DNA from: Chloroflexota bacterium
Lineage (GTDB): Bacteria > Chloroflexota > Dehalococcoidia > UBA2979
Length of the DNA: 5,091 nt
Direction: 5' to 3'
NCBI GenBank assembly: GCA_027592975.1
Contig: JAQCJS010000113.1
Span: forward strand, 1-5,091
Part shown: piece after piece, positions 1 to 4,279 of the stretch
Layout of the letters: each line of letters starts with the position of its first letter
Numbering within the stretch: position 1 is the stretch's first letter
The notes under the pieces: model-generated
Told to the model about the DNA's origin: nothing
Seen by the model: only the letters and a program-made list of their open reading frames with translations
Databases searched by the model: none
Translations under genes and position numbers: made by a program

Positions 1-18
1 GATCGGGGGGCGGGTGCG

Positions 19-1323
19 CTACCAGCCCATCGAGGCGTGTACCTCGTCCATGATCTCCTCGGCCAGCGAGCCGATCTCCGGCATCGTGGGCGAGGCCGGC
101 GATCCGATCGCCGCCAGGGCGTTCTCGAGATCCTGCGACTGCTCATCTCCGTCACCGAAGACACCGTCCGGGAAGAGCCCGTGCGGGAAGATGCCGGCCG
201 GGAAGAGCCCATCCGGGAAGATCTGCTGGCCGTCTCCGGTCCAGTCGACGTTCGGCGTCGCCATGCAGAAGCCGAGACCGTGGAGTCCGATCGCCACCCA
301 CTCCCCGTCCGTGCAGCCGTCCCCGTTTCCGTTGCCCGGCGACGACTGCACCGTGACCGTCACCGTTGCGGTCGCCGTGCCGGCGCCGTCCTCGGAGACG
401 GTGTAGTCGAAACTGTCGGCGCCGGAGAACCCGGCGTCCGGGGTGTAGGTGATCGTGTCGTCCGCGTTCACCACCACCGTGCCGTTCGCTGGCATGGTCG
501 CGGAGGCGACCGTCAGCGCGTTCGCCCCGTCCGAGGGCGTGTCATTCGCCAGCACGTCGATCGTGATCGCCGCGCCCATCGGCGTGGTCGCGCTGTCGTC
601 CGCTGCCACCGGGTCTGCAGGCGTGACGTCCGCCTGCACCGTGATCGAGACGGTCGCGGTCGCCTCGTTCCCGTTGCCGTCGTCGACTGTGTAGTCGAAC
701 GTGTCCGCGCCCGTGTAGCCGGCGTTGGGTGCGTACGTCACCGTCGTCCCCGCGCCGGTGATCGTCGCTGTGCCGTTGGTTGGCGTGGTCACCGAGGTAA
801 CCGTGAGTGCGTCGGCGTCAGCATCCGTGTCGTTCGCGAGCACATCGATCACGGTGCTCGTGTCCTGGTCGATGGTGACGGCGTCGTCCTCCGCCTGCGG
901 CACCGCGCCGATCGGCGGCTCGCTGACCGTGACGGTCACGGTCGCGGTGTCGCTGTGATCGTTGCCGTCGGAGACGGTGTACGTGAAGCTGTCGTCCCCG
1001 GTGAAGCCGCCGTTCGGCGTATAACTCAGGACGCCCCCGGCAAGCACGGTGGCACCGTTGGTCGGGCCGGTGACCGACGTGATCGTCAGCGTGTCACCGT
1101 CCGGGTCCGAGTCATTCGCCAGCACGTCCAGTTCCGTCGTGGTGCCGGCATCCACGCTGTACGCGTCATCCTCGGCGACGGGCGGTTCGTTGACGGTCTG
1201 GGCGGCGGCGGGTAGCGGGACGAGTGCCAGCGCGCCGAGGCTGGCGGCGATCACGATCGCTGCCAGGCACCAGCGCGCGTGCTGCCAGGGAATGACGGAC
1301 ACGCGCGAAGAGACTGCTCGCAT
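19..1323 (-). CDS. Secreted cadherin/Ig-like tandem-repeat protein with LFPxG tail (three-repeat paralogue)
   Basis: 434 residues. The N-terminus is a signal peptide: Arg at 2, 7 and 17, a hydrophobic core at about 19-38, and an A-A-A|Q-T cleavage site after residue 41. Three beta-sandwich repeats follow, at about 46-134, 142-230 and 237-326. Each has the pattern A-x-D-D, D-V-L-A-N-D, P-x-N-G, Y-x-P and S/T-F-x-Y-T-V...A-T-V-x-V-T-V, typical of bacterial cadherin-like/Big_9-type 'tandem-95' domains. Acidic N-D-S-D-P-D-G-D in repeat 1 suggests calcium binding. A G/N linker leads to a two-cysteine block (C337, C353), four [LI]FPxG units (368-387) and a final amphipathic helix (about 419-432). 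No LPXTG motif or C-terminal membrane segment is visible, so it is probably released or held non-covalently. A strong Shine-Dalgarno supports the ATG. It lies downstream of, and is clearly paralogous to, the gene at 1616-3163. An adhesion or matrix role is inferred from the domains; the ligand is unknown. Confidence 0.88.
   Translation of the reverse strand: MRAVSSRVSVIPWQHARWCLAAIVIAASLGALALVPLPAAAQTVNEPPVAEDDAYSVDAGTTTELDVLANDSDPDGDTLTITSVTGPTNGATVLAGGVLSYTPNGGFTGDDSFTYTVSDGNDHSDTATVTVTVSEPPIGAVPQAEDDAVTIDQDTSTVIDVLANDTDADADALTVTSVTTPTNGTATITGAGTTVTYAPNAGYTGADTFDYTVDDGNGNEATATVSITVQADVTPADPVAADDSATTPMGAAITIDVLANDTPSDGANALTVASATMPANGTVVVNADDTITYTPDAGFSGADSFDYTVSEDGAGTATATVTVTVQSSPGNGNGDGCTDGEWVAIGLHGLGFCMATPNVDWTGDGQQIFPDGLFPAGIFPHGLFPDGVFGDGDEQSQDLENALAAIGSPASPTMPEIGSLAEEIMDEVHASMGW
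166..225 (-). repeat. Four 15-bp units encoding [LI]FPxG pentapeptides
   Basis: Four consecutive 15-bp units (166-180, 181-195, 196-210, 211-225) share a cgggaaga core. On the minus strand they encode IFPDG, LFPAG, IFPHG and LFPDG, followed by VFGDGD. The period matches the codon frame exactly. The sister gene carries the equivalent array at 1821-1880, so the array predates the gene duplication. I do not recognise it as a named repeat family. Confidence 0.85.
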
Positions 1324-1331
1324 GGGTGCGG

Positions 1332-1338
1332 CTCCTTT
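1332..1338 (-). promoter_or_regulatory. Ribosome binding site of the three-repeat gene
   Basis: On the minus strand AAAGGAG lies 8 nt before the ATG at 1323. It is a near-consensus Shine-Dalgarno and fixes this start, which also gives a complete signal peptide. A second purine-rich AGGAGG lies further upstream (1343-1348), too far away to serve the same ATG. Confidence 0.75.
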
Positions 1339-1373
1339 GAAACCTCCTGCGGCTGGATGACGTCCTGCGGGTA

Positions 1374-1442
1374 CCTCGTGATTCTGGGTCCGCGACGGGC
1401 GTCTGGGCGGCGTACTCCGATCGAAAAGCGCCCATCACGAGG
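1374..1442 (-). other. 9-bp inverted repeat in the leader of the three-repeat gene
   Basis: CCTCGTGAT (1374-1382) and ATCACGAGG (1434-1442) are perfect reverse complements separated by 51 nt. In a minus-strand transcript they would close a long stem about 50 nt upstream of the start codon. The enclosed loop holds ATCGGAGTACGC (minus strand, 1410-1421), which matches at 11 of 12 bases a sequence at the presumed start of the sister gene (3264-3275). A 9-bp match in GC-rich DNA can arise by chance, so a regulatory role is only a suggestion. Confidence 0.3.
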
Positions 1443-1480
1443 CTCGCCCGTGCGAACCCGCATCGAATCAGGCGGACGGA

Positions 1481-1551
1481 CAAAACAAGGCCGAAACACC
1501 CGGCGGAACCGGACGCAAAGGCCTGCACGCAGTCACGCATGCCGGGCGTCC
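1481..1551 (-). terminator. Hairpin-rich region downstream of the four-repeat gene, possible weak terminator
   Basis: The 292 bp between the two paralogues (1324-1615) hold no credible gene. In this stretch GGACGC (1511-1516) pairs with GCGTCC (1546-1551). Inside it GGC pairs with GCC and TGC with GCA, giving about 12 paired positions. On the minus strand a second pairing of GGCC (1520-1523) with GGCC (1489-1492) is followed by TTGTTTTG (1481-1488), the only T-rich run nearby. This could end transcription of the upstream gene, but the T run is interrupted and the stem is short. Confidence 0.25.
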
Positions 1552-1615
1552 ACCGGTAGCCACGACACGACACACGACACGCCCACCTCACGGCCTCCTG
1601 CCGCTTCGCTACGGA

Positions 1616-3163
1616 CTAGCGGTCGCGCTTCTTCCCGTTGCCGATGCCGTTGCCGTTGCCCCGCTGGTCGCGGGCGTCCTCGATCGAGGCGCGCACGGAC
1701 TCGCGGATCTCGGCACCGAGCCCGGCACCTCGGGCCTTCGACTTCCGCTCCTCGCGGAGGCTGGCGCGATCCTCCTCGTCGTCGTCATCGTCGTCGCGCC
1801 AGTCGCGGTCGCCGAAGACGCCGTTCGGAAAGAGGCCATTCGGGAACAGGCCGTCGGGGAACAGACCGTTCGGGAACAGGCGGTGACCATCGTGCAGGTG
1901 GCCGTGGTTCGCCGCCGCGATGCACAGGCCCTGGTTCGGGAAGCCGAGGTCGATCCAGCCGCCGTCCTTGCAGTCTTCCTTGTCGAAGTCCTCGTCATCA
2001 TCGTCCGACGCGGCGGGACGGACGGTGACCGTCACCGTTGCGGTCGCGGTGGCACCGCCGGTCTCCATGACCGTGTAGACGAAGGTGTCCGTGCCTACGT
2101 AGCCCGCGGCCGGCGTGTAGGTGACCTTCTCACCCTCGTCCGTGATCACCGCGGTGCCGTGCGCGGGCGCGGTCACCGCAGTCACCGTCAACTCGTAGTC
2201 CTCGTCGGAGGGCACGTCGTTGCGAAGCACGGCGATCTCCCGGGCGCGATCCACACGCGTCGAGGCGCTGTCGTTCCGCGCGAGGAGCGCATCCTGCGCG
2301 ACCACGACGAGCGCGACCATGCCGGAGGCGCTGTTCCCGTTGCCGTCGCTGACGGTGTACGCGAAGGAGTCGACCCCCAGGTAGCCGTTGGGCGGGGCGT
2401 AGGTGATGGACTGCCCGTCGTCCGTGATGGCGACCGCGCCGTGCACGGGGGTGCCGACGGCCGTGATCGTGAGCGCGTCACCGTTCGGGTCGCTGTCGTT
2501 CGCCAGCAGCCGCAGGACGGTGCGTGTGTTCATCAGGACATTGGCCGCGTCGTTCTGCACGACGGGGGCGTTGCCGGTGCCGCTCACGGTTACGGTGACC
2601 GTGGCGATGTCGGTCGAACCGAAACCGTCGCTCACGGTGTACGAGAACGTGTCGCTGCCCGTGTAGCCCGAGGTCGGGGTGTAGGTGACGCTGGTGCCGC
2701 CAACGATCGTCGCGGTGCCGTGCGCGGGCGTGGAGACGGCCGTGATCGTCAGTGTGTGACCGTCCGGATCCGTGTCGTTCGCCAGTACGTTGACCGGGGT
2801 CGCGGTGTTCATCGGCACCGTCGCGGTGTCATCGTTGGCGACGGGGACGCCGACCGACGCGGCGACGACGAGGTTCACGGTCGCGGTGTCGTAGTTCCCC
2901 TGGCCGTCGCCCTCCGTGTAGGTGAAGCTGTCGTTGCCCGTGTACGAGGCGTTCGGCGTGTACGTCAGCGTCCCGCCGGAAAGCGACGCGACGCCGTTCG
3001 CCGGCACGGAGGCGGACTGCACCGTGAGCGTGTCGCCGTCCGGATCGGTGTCGTTGCCAAGGACGGCGAGCACGGTCGCGATGTTCTGGATCACGGCGTA
3101 GGTGTCGTCGTTCGCAACGGGCGCCTGGTTCGCGGTCTGTGCCATGGCCGGGATCAGGATCAT
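1616..3163 (-). CDS. Cadherin/Ig-like tandem-repeat protein with LFPxG tail (four-repeat paralogue); signal peptide cut by in-frame TAG
   Basis: From the ATG at 3163 the product is 515 residues. It starts MILIPAMAQT, which looks like the end of a signal peptide with no basic n-region and only half a hydrophobic core. Four beta-sandwich repeats follow at about 14-101, 104-193, 197-289 and 292-382. The first three carry N-D-[TS]-D-P-[DN]-G calcium-type loops; the fourth has N-D-V-P-S-D instead. After an acidic linker comes the two-cysteine block CKDGGWIDLGFPNQGLC (398-414), then four LFPxG units (429-448), a run of six Asp, a charged helix and a G/N-rich basic end. The same order occurs in the paralogue at 19-1323. 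No Shine-Dalgarno precedes this ATG. Upstream codons continue the leader in frame but are separated by TAG at 3167-3169, so this copy may be a non-exported remnant or a pseudogene. An adhesin-like role is inferred. Confidence 0.75.
   Translation of the reverse strand: MILIPAMAQTANQAPVANDDTYAVIQNIATVLAVLGNDTDPDGDTLTVQSASVPANGVASLSGGTLTYTPNASYTGNDSFTYTEGDGQGNYDTATVNLVVAASVGVPVANDDTATVPMNTATPVNVLANDTDPDGHTLTITAVSTPAHGTATIVGGTSVTYTPTSGYTGSDTFSYTVSDGFGSTDIATVTVTVSGTGNAPVVQNDAANVLMNTRTVLRLLANDSDPNGDALTITAVGTPVHGAVAITDDGQSITYAPPNGYLGVDSFAYTVSDGNGNSASGMVALVVVAQDALLARNDSASTRVDRAREIAVLRNDVPSDEDYELTVTAVTAPAHGTAVITDEGEKVTYTPAAGYVGTDTFVYTVMETGGATATATVTVTVRPAASDDDDEDFDKEDCKDGGWIDLGFPNQGLCIAAANHGHLHDGHRLFPNGLFPDGLFPNGLFPNGVFGDRDWRDDDDDDEEDRASLREERKSKARGAGLGAEIRESVRASIEDARDQRGNGNGIGNGKKRDR
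1821..1880 (-). repeat. Four 15-bp units encoding LFPxG pentapeptides
   Basis: Units 1821-1835, 1836-1850, 1851-1865 and 1866-1880 share ccgttcgggaacagg with few changes. On the minus strand they encode LFPNG, LFPDG, LFPNG and LFPNG, followed by VFGD. Units are more alike here than in the other gene's array, as expected after slippage or local homogenisation. Confidence 0.85.
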
Positions 3164-3262
3164 CGCCTAGGCGGCGAGGCTGGCGGCAGCCGCCGAGCCA
3201 GTCGCGCGCCATCGCGCTCGGCTGAGGGTGCCGGCAAGCACACGGAGTGGGTTGGCGTGCAC
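3164..3262 (-). pseudogene. Detached signal-peptide coding segment of the four-repeat gene, interrupted by TAG
   Basis: Reading the minus strand upstream of the ATG at 3163 in the same frame gives codons for an Arg-rich n-region (R7, R15, R17, R19), then A-A-A-A-S-L-A-A, then TAG at 3167-3169, then A-M-I-L-I-P-A-M-A-Q-T. Starting from GTG at 3260-3262, the Q-T after the AMA cleavage site falls at residues 42-43, exactly as in the paralogue. The two leaders align without gaps and share A3, R7-V8, A16-R17-W18, A26-A27-S28-L29, P38-A39, A41 and Q42-T43. The stop replaces residue 32, which is Leu in the paralogue. A nonsense mutation, a sequencing error and stop-codon readthrough all fit the sequence; the first two are the simplest. 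Confidence 0.7.
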
Positions 3263-3268
3263 TGCGTA

Positions 3269-3272
3269 CTCC
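3269..3272 (-). promoter_or_regulatory. Shine-Dalgarno for the ancestral GTG start of the four-repeat gene
   Basis: GGAG on the minus strand lies 6 nt before GTG at 3260-3262. This placement, and the exact leader-length match with the paralogue, favours GTG 3262 as the original start over the TTG at 3272-3274 or later GTG codons. The frame is open upstream only to a TGA at 3350-3352, with no in-frame ATG. Confidence 0.45.
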
Positions 3273-3371
3273 AATCTGATGGCCCTGCGGTGGACGCCCT
3301 GACGCTTCAAGGAACGCAGCGCCCCGCGTCTCCGTTCGGTCGTGATCCGTCACAACGCCGGGGCGAGCAGA

Positions 3372-3396
3372 CCGCCAGTCGTTCCGCCAGTCGTTC
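3372..3396. repeat. Perfect 12-bp tandem repeat in the divergent intergenic region
   Basis: CCGCCAGTCGTT occurs at 3372-3383 and again at 3384-3395, with the next base also matching. It lies between the divergent surface-protein gene and the PPOX gene, just upstream of the plus-strand promoter candidate. It could be a pair of regulator half-sites or a recent slippage product. The rest of 3263-3479 shows no gene and no clear RNA element. Confidence 0.6.
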
Positions 3397-3419
3397 GGAG
3401 CGAGGCGGGACGATAGGAT
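3391..3419 (+). promoter_or_regulatory. Weak promoter candidate for the PPOX gene
   Basis: TAGGAT at 3414-3419 resembles a -10 element of high-GC bacteria. The hexamer at the matching -35 distance, TCGTTC (3391-3396), is a poor match and overlaps the tandem repeat. The position is sensible, about 60 nt before the ATG at 3480, but the evidence is thin. Confidence 0.2.
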
Positions 3420-3479
3420 GGATGCCATAGCGAACGGTCGTGCGACCTCGTGCGATCGCCAACAGAACGGACCGCCCCG

Positions 3480-3899
3480 ATGGAACTCTCGCCCGAACTG
3501 CGAGCGCTGCTCGAGAAGAAGGCCTTCGGTCACGTTGTGACCGTGAACAAGGATGGCTCGCCGCAGGTGACGCTCGTGTGGATGGACATCCACAACGGCA
3601 AGCCCGCCTTCAACACCAACACGATCCGCCAGAAGGGCCGCAACCTCAGCCGCGACAACCGCGTCTGGGTGTCCGTGCAGGACCCGGACAACCCCATGGA
3701 GTACGCGCTGATCGAGGGCACCGCCGTGATATCCGAGGAAGGCGCGCTGGACCACATCGGCGCGCTGGACCACATCAACGCGCTGACCAAGAAGTTCACC
3801 GGCGCGGACGAGTACCCCTACTTGCAGCCCGGCGAGGTTCGCGTCTCGGTCGACATCGACCTGACGCGCGTCTCGGGCCGCGGGGCCTGGGTCAAGTAA
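3480..3899 (+). CDS. PPOX-family split-barrel oxidoreductase (F420/FMN-binding type)
   Basis: 139 residues from ATG 3480. The order of elements is that of the pyridoxamine-5'-phosphate-oxidase-like FDOR-B/Rv1155 group: an N-terminal helix (ELRALLEKKAFGHVVTV), then D-G-S-P-Q-V-T-L-V-W (25-34), F-N-T-N-T-I-R-Q-K-G-R-N-L (44-56) where the K-x-R-N stretch typically contacts cofactor phosphate, V-S-V-x-D-P (64-69), Y-A-L-I-E-G-x-A (75-82), and a late Y-P-Y-x-x-P-G-E-V-R-V strand (112-122) ending GRGAWV. Members usually bind F420, FMN or haem and act as small cytoplasmic reductases; the cofactor and substrate cannot be read here. An in-frame GTG at 3450 would add ten unconserved residues and has no better ribosome site; no strong Shine-Dalgarno precedes either start. 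Residues 88-99 are a perfect duplication, GALDHI-GALDHI. The next gene follows after 31 bp, so the two are probably co-transcribed. Confidence 0.88.
   Translation: MELSPELRALLEKKAFGHVVTVNKDGSPQVTLVWMDIHNGKPAFNTNTIRQKGRNLSRDNRVWVSVQDPDNPMEYALIEGTAVISEEGALDHIGALDHINALTKKFTGADEYPYLQPGEVRVSVDIDLTRVSGRGAWVK
3741..3776 (+). repeat. Perfect 18-bp in-frame tandem duplication inside the PPOX gene
   Basis: GGCGCGCTGGACCACATC is present at 3741-3758 and again, identically, at 3759-3776. It doubles the hexapeptide GALDHI just before the helix that leads to KKF. From memory, family members carry only one such segment here. The identity, including third codon positions, points to a recent event or an assembly error. 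Confidence 0.9.
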
Positions 3900-3930
3900 G
3901 CCGCAGCGCGCGGCAGCCGCTCCCCCTCCG

Positions 3931-4266
3931 GTGACCAACCCGGACCTGGAACGAGAAGGCGCCGACTGGATCGCTGAGATGGTCAGCGATCAGGTCGGCG
4001 CTTTCGTGCCGTCCGAGTTCTGCGACCTGGTGGTGGCCACGGAACGCGAGGTGCGTGCGGAGACCGGCGACGCGGAGATGGATCACGCCACGATGGCCCA
4101 GCGCCTGATGGCGATCTTCGAGGCGGACCCGAGCGTGCCGACCGATGTGGGGACGATCTCCACCGCGCTCGTGTTCGAGGTGCTGCACTGGGAGGACGAG
4201 TTCCGCGCGATGGCGGGGGCTCCCCGCACCGTGCGCCCCTCGCCGCGCGACTGGCCCGCGCGCTAG
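3931..4266 (+). CDS. Small acidic hypothetical protein
   Basis: 111 residues from a GTG start; no recognisable Shine-Dalgarno precedes it. I do not recognise the family. The composition is acidic and looks mostly helical: D5-F30 and L33-M60 are rich in E, D, A, M and V with amphipathic spacing, followed by T-D-V-G-T-I-S-T-A-L-V-F-E-V-L-H-W-E-D-E-F (about 71-91) and a Pro/Arg-rich end. There is one cysteine (C31), no signal peptide and no membrane segment, so it is likely cytoplasmic. Codon use resembles the flanking genes, and the frame is free of stops in a place where it does not shadow another gene. It starts 31 bp after the PPOX stop, suggesting one transcript, and ends 13 bp from the convergent nfo stop with no room for a typical terminator. 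Confidence 0.65.
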   Translation: MTNPDLEREGADWIAEMVSDQVGAFVPSEFCDLVVATEREVRAETGDAEMDHATMAQRLMAIFEADPSVPTDVGTISTALVFEVLHWEDEFRAMAGAPRTVRPSPRDWPAR

Positions 4267-4279
4267 CGACCCGCGCGCG

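Noticed and set aside
37..1215. Plus-strand open frame (392 codons) opposite the three-repeat gene
   Set aside because: Arg/Val/Gly-rich translation without recognisable features; antisense shadow of the repeat domains.
1561..1584. Low-complexity cacgacacgacacacgacac run downstream of the four-repeat gene
   Set aside because: Short, imperfect and not symmetric; no CRISPR spacing, attachment-site or binding-site logic could be supported.
1166..1591. Minus-strand open frame between the paralogues (141 codons), with a nested 82-codon one
   Set aside because: It overlaps the signal-peptide end of the three-repeat gene in another frame, is Arg/Ser-rich and matches nothing I recognise; more likely chance.
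1883..3430. Long plus-strand open frame (515 codons) opposite the four-repeat gene
   Set aside because: Its translation is rich in R, G, V, D and H with no domain-like pattern. It is the antisense shadow of a repetitive GC-rich gene whose minus-strand product has clear repeats and motifs.
2829..3938. Minus-strand open frame of 369 codons spanning the intergenic region and the PPOX gene
   Set aside because: It runs antisense to the well-supported PPOX gene and out of frame with the repeat gene. Its product has Arg-rich shadow composition and no signal peptide in the leader region.
4267..4279. Possible bidirectional terminator between the convergent genes
   Set aside because: The gap is only 13 bp of CG-alternating sequence with no T run and no clear stem.
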